11,607 nt of DNA from Lysobacterales bacterium UBA5700 (GCA_002420085.1 DIHI01000135.1:80360-91966); one strand, 5' to 3'; shown: positions 1 to 7,533, counted from the first letter of the stretch. Program-made: numbers and translations. Notes: generated from the letters alone by a model not told the origin.

Positions 1-617
1 CGAACCTTCTGGAAGCCGAGGGTGCGGCGACGGAAGAGTTCGTTTTGACCCAGTTCGGAGAGACGCCCGCCATCCAACTCGACCCACAGCCCACTGGGCG
101 CTTCGACATGGGCGAAGACCAGGAAAAAGTCGCGGTGATAGTTTTCCAGCTTCTTGATGGTCTCCAGCAGCGACAGCGAAGACCGTCCGTTTTCCTGTTC
201 ATATTGAGCAGGGGTTTTTCCTTCAAAAGCAACGCTCAGGAAGGGATTGATATGGTCATGACCATCCGCCAACCAGTCGTCGGAAAAAACAACCAGAGTG
301 TGAATGCCGTTGGCCCCATCGTTGACCGATAGCTCTACGCCTGGAAGCAGCGTAATTCCTTTCTTCTTGGCTGTCTTGCCGAGCGCCTTGAATTCATCGA
401 AATCGAACGTGTTGTGATTGGCGATGACACCCAGTTGGATGCCTGCTTTCTCAAGTGCATCCACATAGCGGCTGTTATAGTAGTCGTCATCGCCTTCATA
501 CTTGAATTCGCGGTCTGCACGGGTGTGCAAGTGAAAATCTGCGCGCACCCATTGTGCGCCTCCGGCCAAGGCATGAGACGGAGTCGCTGAACGGGGGGGT
601 GAGTGCATGCTGGTCAT
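1..617 (-). CDS. TrlF-type PHP-domain / AAA-like ATPase protein, N-terminal part (cut by window edge)
   Basis: Reading leftward from ATG 617 gives 205 residues without a stop, ending at the window edge. The start follows a good ribosome site (GAGG at 628-625, 7-base spacer); an in-frame ATG at 608 is an alternative. Visible PHP metal-hydrolase motifs are DFHLHT (His29, His31), ANHN (His68), PGVELS (Glu95) and VFAH (His170), which are the usual metal ligands. The stretches around EFKY, FDFDEFKALGKTAKK and ELSVNDGANGIHTLVVFSDDW look like the N-terminus of the TrlF family as I remember it, where PHP is followed by a long SMC/ABC-like ATPase in a protein of roughly 900 residues. That ATPase part would lie left of position 1. 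The DNA is poorer in G+C (50% at 121-180, 48% at 241-300) and richer in AAA/AAG/TAT codons than the neighbours, which suggests horizontal acquisition. A nucleic-acid or phosphoester role, perhaps in defence or RNA repair, is inference. A stand-alone PHP phosphoesterase is the main alternative. Confidence 0.8.
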   Translation of the reverse strand, partial: MTSMHSPPRSATPSHALAGGAQWVRADFHLHTRADREFKYEGDDDYYNSRYVDALEKAGIQLGVIANHNTFDFDEFKALGKTAKKKGITLLPGVELSVNDGANGIHTLVVFSDDWLADGHDHINPFLSVAFEGKTPAQYEQENGRSSLSLLETIKKLENYHRDFFLVFAHVEAPSGLWVELDGGRLSELGQNELFRRRTLGFQKV

Positions 618-628
618 CGTTTTTCCTC
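618..628 (-). promoter_or_regulatory. Ribosome binding site and spacer of the TrlF-type gene
   Basis: On the minus strand TGAGGAAAAACG directly precedes ATG 617. GAGG occupies 628-625 with a 7-base spacer. This favours 617 over the in-frame ATG at 608, which has no comparable site at the right distance. Confidence 0.55.
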
Positions 629-655
629 ACCGGCCGTCAATCCGGAATCAGACGC

Positions 656-671
656 CACGGGTGAACCCGTG
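656..671. repeat. Short inverted repeat between the ggt-family gene and the TrlF-type gene
   Basis: CACGGG (656-661) and CCCGTG (666-671) form a perfect 6-bp stem with a 4-base loop. It lies 116 bases past the stop of the gamma-glutamyltransferase-family gene and about 40 bases upstream of the TrlF-type start, in the 169-bp gap 618-786. There is no T-run, so it is not a standard terminator. It could be an operator or a chance palindrome. No clear promoter was found in the gap. Confidence 0.3.
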
Positions 672-786
672 CGGCAATGGCCCGCCATCCGTCCGGTTCG
701 GTTTGGCGGTCGCCGTGACGCGGGTGGCAGGGAGCGCTGGATTCGTTCGCCCGCCGGGTCTTGCAAAGCGCACATCCCGCAGTCGA

Positions 787-2496
787 TCAATACCCCGCCG
801 CCTGACCGTCCTTGCGGCTTTCCGAGGCGCCGATGTAGACACCGTGTTTGGGGTCGCGGGCGATCGCCTGGTAGCCGCCGAACGGGCCGACGGCGTCGAT
901 GACGCGGTGGCCCATCTTCATCAATTCGCGGCGGGTTTCCATGCCGAAGCCGGATTCGAGGTTGAGCACGCCGCCATCGGTCATTTCCACCATCTGGCCG
1001 GCCGGTTCGGTCGAGCCGTCGTGGTGGATGCGCGGGGCGTCGCCGGCTTCTTGCAGGTTCATGCCGAAGTCGATCAGGTTCATGACGATCTGCACGTGGC
1101 CCTGCGGTTGCATGGCACCCCCCATCAGGCCGAAGCTGACCCAGGGTCGGCCGTCGTGGGTGATGAAGGCCGGGATGATGGTGTGGAACGGCCGCTTGCC
1201 GGGGGCGAAGCTGTTGGGGTGGCTTTCCTTGAGCACGAACTGTTCGCCGCGATCCTGGAGGATGAAGCCCAGACCCGGCGGTGCCATGCCCGAGCCCATG
1301 CCGCGATAGTTGGACTGGATCAGGCTGACCATCATGCCATCGGGGTCGGCGACGGTGAGGTAGATGGTGTCGCCCTGGTTGAGGGCGCCACCGGCATCGA
1401 CGGCACGGGCGGCACGTCGGGGATCGATCAGGGCACGGCGTTCGGCGGCATAGTCCTTCGACAGCAGACGCGCCAGCGGTGCCGGGTGGAAGCTCGGGTC
1501 GGCGTACCAGCGGGCGCGGTCGGCAAAGGCCAGTTTCTTGGCTTCGACGAACAGGTGGATGTGCTCGGCGCTGCCGAAGGCGATCTTCGAGAAGTCATAG
1601 CCTTCGAGGATGTTGAGCATTTGCAGGGCAGCGATGCCCTGGCCGTTGGGTGGCAGTTCCCAGACGGTGTAGCCGCGATAATCGACCGCGACCGGCTCGA
1701 CCCATTCGCCCTGATGTGCGGCCATGTCCTCTTGGCTCAGAAAGCCACCATTGGCGCGGAAATAGGCGTCGATGGTGCGCGCGATTTCGCCCTTGTAGAA
1801 GGCGTCGCGACCCCCTCGGGCGATCGCTTCCAGGGTGTTGGCGAGATTCGGGTTCTTCCACAGTTCGCCTTTCTCCGGGGCGCGACCCTCGACGGTGAAC
1901 TGTTCGAGGAAGCCCGGCCATTTCGACAGCAGTGGCACGCTGCGCTGCCAGTAGTAGGCGATCACTTCGTGTACCGGGTGGCCGTCGCGGGCGTAGCGGA
2001 TGGCGGGTGCGAGGTTGTCGGCCATGGTGCGCTTGCCGAACCGCTCGTGCAGGGCGAACCAGCCATCCACTGCACCGGGGACGGTCACCGGCAGTGGACC
2101 GTGCGAGGGGATTTCGCTGTAGCCGTTGTCCTGGAACCAGGCCAGGCTGAGCGATCGCGGCGAGCGTCCGGAGCCGTTGTAGCCATGCAGGCGCTGGGTC
2201 TTGGCATCCCAGACGATGGCGAACAGGTCGCCGCCGATGCCGTTGCCGGTCGGCTCCATCAGGCCGATGGCGGCATTGGCGGCGATGGCGGCATCGACCG
2301 CGCTGCCGCCGGCCTTCATCACGTCCAGGGCGATCTGGGTGGCCAGCGGGTGCGAGGTGGCGGCCATCGCCTGGGGTGCGATCACTTCGGAGCGGGTGGC
2401 GAAGCCATGGCCGGTGATGCGATCACCGCTCCAGGCGGGACCGGCGGCCAGACACAGGGTCGATGCGGCTACGGCCAGGGTGCGGATCGGATTCAT
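787..2496 (-). CDS. Secreted gamma-glutamyltransferase-family Ntn-hydrolase (YwrD-like subgroup)
   Basis: A 569-residue protein. ATG 2496 is chosen because GAGG (2508-2505) lies 8 bases upstream and the protein then begins with a signal peptide: basic MNPIR, a hydrophobic run to about residue 20, and probable cleavage near AWS/G (residues 21-24). The reading frame stays open upstream to 2748, but that part overlaps tatD and looks non-coding. Family hallmarks are GGSAVDAAIA (63-72), EPTGNGIGGD (81-90), YNGSGRSP (106-113), PVTVPGAVDGW (136-146) and GDTIYLTVADPDG (375-387). Thr377 is the expected self-cleavage nucleophile, splitting the protein into a large and a small chain in the periplasm. 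MGGAMQPQGH (458-467) and TIY in place of the E. coli-type TTH resemble the YwrD/acylase-like branch more than classical glutathione-degrading GGT. The substrate is therefore open; glutathione or another gamma-glutamyl or acyl amide is likely. It lies 61 bp downstream of tatD on the same strand and is probably co-transcribed with it. Confidence 0.9.
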   Translation of the reverse strand: MNPIRTLAVAASTLCLAAGPAWSGDRITGHGFATRSEVIAPQAMAATSHPLATQIALDVMKAGGSAVDAAIAANAAIGLMEPTGNGIGGDLFAIVWDAKTQRLHGYNGSGRSPRSLSLAWFQDNGYSEIPSHGPLPVTVPGAVDGWFALHERFGKRTMADNLAPAIRYARDGHPVHEVIAYYWQRSVPLLSKWPGFLEQFTVEGRAPEKGELWKNPNLANTLEAIARGGRDAFYKGEIARTIDAYFRANGGFLSQEDMAAHQGEWVEPVAVDYRGYTVWELPPNGQGIAALQMLNILEGYDFSKIAFGSAEHIHLFVEAKKLAFADRARWYADPSFHPAPLARLLSKDYAAERRALIDPRRAARAVDAGGALNQGDTIYLTVADPDGMMVSLIQSNYRGMGSGMAPPGLGFILQDRGEQFVLKESHPNSFAPGKRPFHTIIPAFITHDGRPWVSFGLMGGAMQPQGHVQIVMNLIDFGMNLQEAGDAPRIHHDGSTEPAGQMVEMTDGGVLNLESGFGMETRRELMKMGHRVIDAVGPFGGYQAIARDPKHGVYIGASESRKDGQAAGY

Positions 2497-2557
2497 GGCG
2501 GTGTCCTCGGGGTCGGGGTGCGGTCCGGTGGGCATCGGCACAGGGTACACCTTCGAT

Positions 2558-3364
2558 TCAGTTCGGCGGCGGTGTGGACGGCAGTCCGAAGAACCGCTCG
2601 GTGGTGGCTGTGACGCTGGCGGCGGTCTGTTCCGGCGTCTCGCCGCGATCGCGTGCCAGTTCGTGCAGGATGTGCGGCAGGAAGGCCGGTTCGTTGCGGC
2701 GATGGCTGGGCGCCGGCTTGAGCGTGCGCGGCAGCAGGTAGGGTGCATCGGTTTCGATCATCAGCCGCTCGCCGGGGATGTGCTGCACCAGTTCGCGCAG
2801 GTGGGCACCGCGCCGTTCGTCGCACAGCCAGCCGGTGATGCCGATGTACCAGTCGCGGTCGAGGCACTCGAACAGTTCCCGCCGCTCGCCGGTGAAGCAA
2901 TGCACCACCGCCGGGCCGATCCGACCGTCGAACTGGCGCATGATCGCGACGAAGTCGTCATGGGCATCGCGTTGGTGCAGAAACAGGGGCTTGCCGGTAT
3001 CGGCGGCGATCTGCAACTGCTGCTCGAAGGCCCGGCGCTGGGCGGGTCGTGGCGAGAAATCGCGGAAGTAGTCGAGCCCGCATTCGCCGACCGCGACCAG
3101 TTCCGGTGCGCGATGCAGTTCACGCAGTTCGCGGTCGTAGTCGTCGCTGTATTCACTGGCATGGTGCGGATGGACGCCAGCCGTGGCCCACAACACGCCC
3201 GGATGGCGGTGGGCCAGTGCCAGTGCCTTGGGGTTGTGTTCGCGGCTGGCGCCGGTGACGATCATCCGGGTCACGCCGACGGCGGCGGCGCGTGCCAGTA
3301 CCGCATCGCGATCATGGTCGAAGCTGTCGTGGCTGAGGTTGGCGCCGATATCGATCAGGTTCAC
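2558..3364 (-). CDS. tatD: TatD family metal-dependent DNase
   Basis: A 268-residue TIM-barrel metallohydrolase of the TatD type, close to the usual 260 residues. These enzymes are Mg-dependent 3'-5' exonucleases linked to DNA repair and turnover in the cytoplasm. The N-terminus reads DIGANLSHDSF, with Asn9 where YcfH/TatD-related paralogues carry the second His of HxH; this points to TatD itself. Other motifs are GVHPHH (63-68), VGECGLDYFRD (92-102, Glu94), LFLHQRDAH (127-135, His130), VVHCFTG (153-159, His155) and IETDAPYLLPR (203-213, Asp206). The start is GTG 3364, which matches the family N-terminus exactly; the ribosome site in front is weak. It is divergent from hrpB across 125 bp and followed after 61 bp by the gamma-glutamyltransferase-family gene. 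No tat translocase genes are nearby. Confidence 0.93.
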   Translation of the reverse strand: MNLIDIGANLSHDSFDHDRDAVLARAAAVGVTRMIVTGASREHNPKALALAHRHPGVLWATAGVHPHHASEYSDDYDRELRELHRAPELVAVGECGLDYFRDFSPRPAQRRAFEQQLQIAADTGKPLFLHQRDAHDDFVAIMRQFDGRIGPAVVHCFTGERRELFECLDRDWYIGITGWLCDERRGAHLRELVQHIPGERLMIETDAPYLLPRTLKPAPSHRRNEPAFLPHILHELARDRGETPEQTAASVTATTERFFGLPSTPPPN

Positions 3365-3395
3365 TGAAATTGGCGTTCGGGAATAGGGATGGGCA

Positions 3396-3426
3396 ATTGT
3401 AGGAGCCTGGACGCGCTTGCGGCCAA
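3396..3426 (-). promoter_or_regulatory. Candidate tatD promoter
   Basis: On the minus strand TTGGCC (3426-3421) is followed after 19 bases by TACAAT (3401-3396). The -10 matches the consensus at 5 of 6 positions, and the spacer is 1-2 bases longer than ideal. Transcription would begin near 3389, leaving a leader of about 25 bases before the GTG start. No equally good plus-strand promoter for hrpB was found in the 125-bp divergent region. Confidence 0.35.
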
Positions 3427-3489
3427 GGGATTCGGCGTCAAGGCCATGTTGGCGTATCCGACAGAATATTCGTCCTGCGGAATAGGGCC

Positions 3490-6030
3490 ATGGCGACGGT
3501 GTCTGGCGCGGTCGCTTATCCTGTTCAGGTGGACGCTGTCGATTTACCGATTACGCCCCTGCTGCCGGAGATACTGACCGCGCTGGCCGATCATCCGCGC
3601 CTGGTGCTTGAGGCGCCGCCGGGGGCCGGCAAGACCACCCAGGTGCCGCTGGCCCTGCTCGCGGCGCCGTGGCTGGCGGGCGGGCGGATCGTCATGCTGG
3701 AGCCGCGCCGGGTGGCGGCGCGGGCGGCAGCGGCTTTCATGGCCGCGCAGCGTGATGAACCGGTCGGGGCGACGGTCGGCTATCGCATCCGATTCGAGAA
3801 TCGAGTCTCGTCGGCAACCCGGATCGAAGTCGTCACCGAGGGCATCCTCACCCGGATGATCCAGGACGATCCGAGCCTGGAAGGGATTGGCGCGCTGCTG
3901 TTCGATGAGTTCCATGAGCGCCACCTGGCCGGTGATCTGGGGCTGGCTCTGGCGCTCGACGTGCAGGCCCAGCTTCGCCCCGACCTGCGGATCGTGGTGA
4001 TGTCGGCGACCCTGGACGGCGAGCGGCTGGCGCGCTTTCTCGATGCGCCGCGCCTGACTGCCGAGGGGCGGGCCTACCCGGTCACGGTCAGCCATTTTCC
4101 GGCCCGGCGCGAGGAGCCCTTGCCGGCCCAGGTGCGGCGCTGCGTCGAGCAGGCACTGGCCGCGCACCTGGGCGATCTGCTGGTGTTCCTTCCTGGGCAA
4201 CGGGAAATCGCCCAGGTCGAACGGGCCTTGGCCGATCTGCCGGCGTGCGAGCCACACTCGACGGTGCGGATCCTGCCCTTGCACGGCGAACTGCCGCTCG
4301 CCGCTCAGTCGGAGGCGCTGGCGCCGGATCCGGACGGCCGCCGTCGGGTGGTGCTGGCCACCAATGTCGCCGAGTCGAGCGTGACCCTGCCGGGAGTGCG
4401 GGTGGTGATCGATGCCGGCCTGGCCCGCGAACCCCGTTACGACCCCAACACCGGGTTTTCGCGGTTGGCGACGGTGGCGATCGCGCAGGCATCGGCGGAT
4501 CAACGCGCCGGTCGTGCCGGCCGGGTCGCCGAGGGCTGGTGTTATCGATTGTGGCCGCCGTCGCAGCGCCTGGACGCCGCACGCCGTCCGGAAATCGCCC
4601 AGGTCGAACTGTCGGCCCTGGCCCTGGAACTGGCCACCTGGGGCAGTGACGCGCTGCGGTTTCCGGATGCGCCGCCGAGCGGCGCACTGGCTGCCGGCCG
4701 CGATCTGCTGGCGCGCCTGGGTGCCCTCGAATCCGACCGACCGACCGCGCTCGGTCGGCGCATGCTGGCTCTCGGCAGCGCCCCGCGCCTGGCCGCCATG
4801 CTGTTGGCGGTCGAGGGCGACGAGCAGGCGTTGGCCTGCGATCTGGCGGCCCTGCTGGAAGCACGCGATCCACTGCGCGAACGCAGCGACGACCTGGGCG
4901 CGCGCTGGCGGGCCTTGGCGGCCTTTCGCCAGCGTCGCCACAGCGGCCCGACCGGTGCCCTGGCCGCGATTGATCAGGCGGCCCGGCATTGGCGGCAGCG
5001 CCTGCGTTGCCAGCACACCCCGCCAGCGAGCGTGCCGGGGCACCTGATCGGCGATGTCCTGGTACATGCCTTTCCCGACCGGATCGCCCGCCAGCATCCG
5101 GACGACCCGCGCCGGTATCAACTCGCCAATGGCCGCAGCGCCCGCCTGTTCGACGACAGCGCGCTGTACGGTGAGCCATGGATCGTCGCCAGTGAATTGC
5201 GCTTCGAGTCCGGCGACGCCCGGGTTCTGCGCGCCGCTCCGATGGACGAGGCGCGTTTGCGTCGAGATTTTCCCGAGCGCTTCGTGGACACCGACAGCGT
5301 GCGCTGGGACAGCACGGCCCGCGCCCTGGTTGCCCGGCGCGAACGCCGCTTCGACGCCATCGTGCTCGACAGCCGCCCGATCGGCCGACCCGACCCCGAG
5401 CGCGCCGCCGATGCCCTGACCCAGGCGGTTCGCGAGTTGGGTCTCGACGCCCTGCCCTGGACCGAGCCACTGCGGCAATGGCGCGAGCGGGTCCGCTGTC
5501 TGCGCGATTGGTTGCCCGATCTTGGGCTGTCCGATCTCGATCTGCCCGACCTTGCCGACCCGGCCCTGCTGGCTGGCCTGGATCATTGGCTCCGGCCGGT
5601 CCTGGTCGGCAAGACCCGGCTCGACGCACTCACCGCCGACGAACTGGCCGAAGTGCTCCGAGGCGGTCTCGACTGGCGTCTGCGACGGCGCATCGATGCG
5701 CTGGCCCCGGAGCGGCTCGATGTGCCCTCGGGACGCAGCCATGCGGTCGTCTACCAGTGCGGCAGTGCGCCGGTGCTGGCGGTCAAGTTGCAGGAACTGT
5801 TCGGTCTGGCCGAGACTCCACGCATCGCCGACGGCCGGGTGCCGGTGCTGCTGCACCTGTTGTCGCCCGCAGGTCGGCCATTGGCAGTCACCCAGGACTT
5901 GCGCAGCTTCTGGAGCACGGTCTACCCCGATGTGCGCAAGGAGATGAAGGGGCGCTATCCCAAGCATCCCTGGCCGGAGGATCCCTGGACCGCCACGGCC
6001 AGCCACCGTGCCAAACCGCGTGGCACGTAA
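3490..6030 (+). CDS. hrpB: ATP-dependent helicase HrpB
   Basis: An 846-residue DEAH-box (SF2) helicase of the HrpB family, near the usual 800-850 residues. Motifs in order: Walker A APPGAGKTT (42-50), LEPRR (70-74), Walker B DEFH (139-142), SAT (172-174), the LATNVAESSVTLPGV region (289-303) and motif VI QRAGRAGR (338-345). The long HrpB-specific C-terminus is present up to about residue 840, with VVYQCGSAPVLAVKLQELFG and FWSTVYPDVRKEMKGRYPKHPWPEDP as typical signatures (5751-5995). The family probably unwinds or remodels RNA-protein complexes, but the cellular role of HrpB is poorly defined. ATG 3490 has only a weak upstream AGGG; GTG 3529 (residue 14), giving an N-terminus MDAVDLPITPLLPEI, fits the family equally well. 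It is transcribed alone, divergent from tatD and convergent with the methyltransferase gene (33-bp gap). Confidence 0.95.
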   Translation: MATVSGAVAYPVQVDAVDLPITPLLPEILTALADHPRLVLEAPPGAGKTTQVPLALLAAPWLAGGRIVMLEPRRVAARAAAAFMAAQRDEPVGATVGYRIRFENRVSSATRIEVVTEGILTRMIQDDPSLEGIGALLFDEFHERHLAGDLGLALALDVQAQLRPDLRIVVMSATLDGERLARFLDAPRLTAEGRAYPVTVSHFPARREEPLPAQVRRCVEQALAAHLGDLLVFLPGQREIAQVERALADLPACEPHSTVRILPLHGELPLAAQSEALAPDPDGRRRVVLATNVAESSVTLPGVRVVIDAGLAREPRYDPNTGFSRLATVAIAQASADQRAGRAGRVAEGWCYRLWPPSQRLDAARRPEIAQVELSALALELATWGSDALRFPDAPPSGALAAGRDLLARLGALESDRPTALGRRMLALGSAPRLAAMLLAVEGDEQALACDLAALLEARDPLRERSDDLGARWRALAAFRQRRHSGPTGALAAIDQAARHWRQRLRCQHTPPASVPGHLIGDVLVHAFPDRIARQHPDDPRRYQLANGRSARLFDDSALYGEPWIVASELRFESGDARVLRAAPMDEARLRRDFPERFVDTDSVRWDSTARALVARRERRFDAIVLDSRPIGRPDPERAADALTQAVRELGLDALPWTEPLRQWRERVRCLRDWLPDLGLSDLDLPDLADPALLAGLDHWLRPVLVGKTRLDALTADELAEVLRGGLDWRLRRRIDALAPERLDVPSGRSHAVVYQCGSAPVLAVKLQELFGLAETPRIADGRVPVLLHLLSPAGRPLAVTQDLRSFWSTVYPDVRKEMKGRYPKHPWPEDPWTATASHRAKPRGT
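6007..6027 (+). terminator. Small hairpin at the hrpB stop codon
   Basis: CGTGCCA (6007-6013) and TGGCACG (6021-6027) form a perfect 7-bp stem with a 7-base loop. The second arm ends at the first base before the TAA (6028-6030) of hrpB. No T-run follows, so it is at best a weak or bidirectional 3' hairpin in the 33-bp convergent junction with the methyltransferase gene. Confidence 0.3.
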
Positions 6031-6063
6031 GGCCGTGTGCGTCGATCGGTCGGGAATTCGTAC

Positions 6064-6855
6064 TCAGGCAAGCGGGTGTTCGCCCCGACCCGCCAAGCGG
6101 CCGGGCTTTCGGGCACATCGGAGGGTCAAGGGCCAGATCACCGCGCGTGGCTGGTCCGGTGCGCCCCAGGCGTCGGCCATGGCAGGCGTGATGGCAGCGA
6201 TCGGGTCCAAGCCGGTGCGCTTGAGGTAGCGCTGACAGCCGGACCAGGACCGGAGATAGGCGAGGTACTGGTCGAGAGTCCAGTCGCAGTGCAAGCGGAA
6301 GTGCGCTGGTGGGTGGTCGCTGCACTCTGGAAACGGCATTGGCAGGTGGTGAAAGCCATCGACCGCGAAATACCGTTCCGGCGGCCAGTCGGCGGCCAGG
6401 GTGTGATCGTGCAGGTGGTCGAACAGAGCATCGATCTCGGGGCAAACGCTGGAGCGGGCGTAGTTGAATACCGCCAGCAGGCCGCCCGGTTTCAGTACGC
6501 GCCGAGCCTGCTCGGCGAAGCGAGCATGGTCGAACCAGTGATACGCCTGGGCAACGGTGATCAGGTCGGCACTGGCATCGGTCAGGGAACAGGCTTCGGC
6601 GGCTTCGACGGCGTAGCGGATGCGTGGATCGGGTGGGGCTGCGGCAATCTGTTCGGCGCTCGGATCGCTGGCGTAGACGTGGTCGAACCGGCTCGCCAGG
6701 GCCAGGGCCGCCTGGCCGTTGCCGCAGCCGGCATCCCAGGCCAGGTGGCGTTCAGCGCACCGCTCGGCCAGCCAGTCGAACAGGGCCGGCGGATAGGTCG
6801 GGCGGGCGGCAGCGTAGGCGCTGGCGTGTCCGGAGAAGTGGTCCTTGAACGTCAC
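6064..6855 (-). CDS. Class I SAM-dependent methyltransferase
   Basis: A 263-residue cytoplasmic protein with a Rossmann-type methyltransferase core. N-terminal FKDHFSGHASAYAAARPTYP is typical of the Methyltransf_11/25-type group. Motif I, DAGCGNGQAALAL, is at residues 41-53 (SAM binding). An acidic end of strand 2 is seen in YASDPSAEQI (61-70), AQAYHWFD at 102-109 and RVLKPGGLLAVFNY at 119-132. The AQAYHWF pattern resembles the group that includes yeast trans-aconitate methyltransferase and many uncharacterised bacterial enzymes. The substrate cannot be read from the sequence; a small molecule is more likely than nucleic acid. The start is GTG 6855, chosen because the family-like N-terminus begins there; the ribosome site is weak. 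It lies 20 bp downstream of the PH-domain gene on the same strand, so the two are probably one transcript. Its 3' end faces hrpB. Confidence 0.9.
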   Translation of the reverse strand: MTFKDHFSGHASAYAAARPTYPPALFDWLAERCAERHLAWDAGCGNGQAALALASRFDHVYASDPSAEQIAAAPPDPRIRYAVEAAEACSLTDASADLITVAQAYHWFDHARFAEQARRVLKPGGLLAVFNYARSSVCPEIDALFDHLHDHTLAADWPPERYFAVDGFHHLPMPFPECSDHPPAHFRLHCDWTLDQYLAYLRSWSGCQRYLKRTGLDPIAAITPAMADAWGAPDQPRAVIWPLTLRCARKPGRLAGRGEHPLA

Positions 6856-6875
6856 GGGCGTGTGTGGTCGCTCGG

Positions 6876-7253
6876 TCAGCGCAATACGTAACTGGCCAGC
6901 ACTGACTGGACTTCGAGGATGTTCAGCCGTTTGCTGAAGGTTTTCTGGAGTGCTGTCGAGGAGCCGGACAGCCAGAGCTTCAGTTCGGCGTCCATGTCGA
7001 GGGTGCCGGCGGCCTCGACCGAGAAGCGGCTGATGCTGTGGTAGGGGATCGAGTGGTATTCGATCTTGCTGCCGGTCAGGCCCTGTTTGTCGACCAGGAT
7101 CAGGCGTTTGTTGGTGAATACCAGCAGGTCGCGGATCAGTCGGTAGGCGTGTTCGATGACTTCGCCCGTGGTCAGCACCTGGGCGAAATCGGCCTGGATG
7201 TCGCTGGGATCGATCTTGGAAGCGTTTCCGAACAGTGCGTCAAGCAGTGCCAT
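6876..7253 (-). CDS. Bacterial PH-domain protein
   Basis: A 125-residue soluble protein without a signal peptide or membrane segment. The pattern LLVFTNKRLILVDKQGLTGSK (about 43-63), then SIPYHSISRFSVE and a terminal helix with KTFSKRLNILEVQSVLASYV, is the bacterial pleckstrin-homology fold (PF08000-like). These small proteins form rings in crystal structures, but their ligands and cellular roles are mostly unknown. The start at ATG 7253 is well supported: GGAGG at 7264-7260 with a 6-base spacer. It is followed after 20 bp by the methyltransferase gene, suggesting a two-gene unit. The preceding gene (hflC) ends 280 bp upstream behind a hairpin, so it probably has its own promoter. Confidence 0.88.
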   Translation of the reverse strand: MALLDALFGNASKIDPSDIQADFAQVLTTGEVIEHAYRLIRDLLVFTNKRLILVDKQGLTGSKIEYHSIPYHSISRFSVEAAGTLDMDAELKLWLSGSSTALQKTFSKRLNILEVQSVLASYVLR

Positions 7254-7358
7254 GGCAGTCCTCCGCTGCGCCTTCGAGTGAGCTTGGACAGAAGGCCGGC
7301 TGTGGGCAGGCCGCCTGTCGGATCGTGCCGGGTGTGGCTGCCGATCCGATTGCTGGCG

Positions 7359-7367
7359 AATCTACCA
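7359..7367 (-). promoter_or_regulatory. Candidate extended -10 for the PH-domain/methyltransferase unit
   Basis: On the minus strand TGG TAGATT (7367-7359) fits an extended -10 (TGn followed by a TATAAT-like hexamer, 4 of 6). No good -35 lies at 17 bases, which is acceptable for extended -10 promoters. Transcription would begin near 7352, giving a leader of about 100 bases. Apart from this and the hairpin next to hflC, nothing else was seen in the 280-bp gap 7254-7533. Confidence 0.25.
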
Positions 7368-7486
7368 TGCCGGTATGCAACCTGTATGCGGACATTTCGC
7401 CGGTTCCAGGCGCATGTGCCGGCTCTCGATGTCTGCTGTCGGGGGTGCGGCTTGGCCGGGGGTGTGCGTCCAGGCGACCTGCCTCG

Positions 7487-7519
7487 GCGGCGTCAGGCGT
7501 TCCGATTGCCTGACGCCGC
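7487..7519 (-). terminator. Perfect 12-bp hairpin downstream of hflC
   Basis: GCGGCGTCAGGC (7487-7498) and GCCTGACGCCGC (7508-7519) are exact reverse complements with a 9-base loop. The hairpin begins 14 bases beyond the hflC stop in the direction of transcription. There is no T-run on the minus strand and only TTT on the plus strand, so it is either a weak intrinsic terminator or a 3'-end stabilising hairpin of the hflKC message. Confidence 0.55.
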
Positions 7520-7533
7520 TTTGGCGATATCCC

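Noticed and set aside
45..332. Plus-strand frame of 95 codons and a minus-strand frame at 335-574 in the TrlF-type region
   Set aside because: Both are out-of-frame shadows; the continuous minus-strand frame 617-1 carries the PHP motifs.
607..2613. Open frame of 668 codons on the plus strand opposite the gamma-glutamyltransferase-family gene
   Set aside because: It is a shadow of the real gene: repetitive Gly/Val/Ala/Asp composition, no domain, and it begins inside the TrlF-type gene.
2201..3367. Open frame of 388 codons on the plus strand opposite tatD
   Set aside because: It is antisense to tatD, which has all its metal-binding motifs; no family resemblance was seen.
3449..3469. TTGGCG followed by GAATAT as a possible hrpB promoter
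   Set aside because: The spacing between the two elements is only 9 bases, too short for a sigma-70 promoter.
3544..6006. Open frame of 820 codons on the minus strand, fully antisense to hrpB
   Set aside because: It mirrors hrpB in G+C-rich DNA, is rich in Gln/Arg/Gly with no recognisable domain, and hrpB has clear helicase motifs over the same bases.
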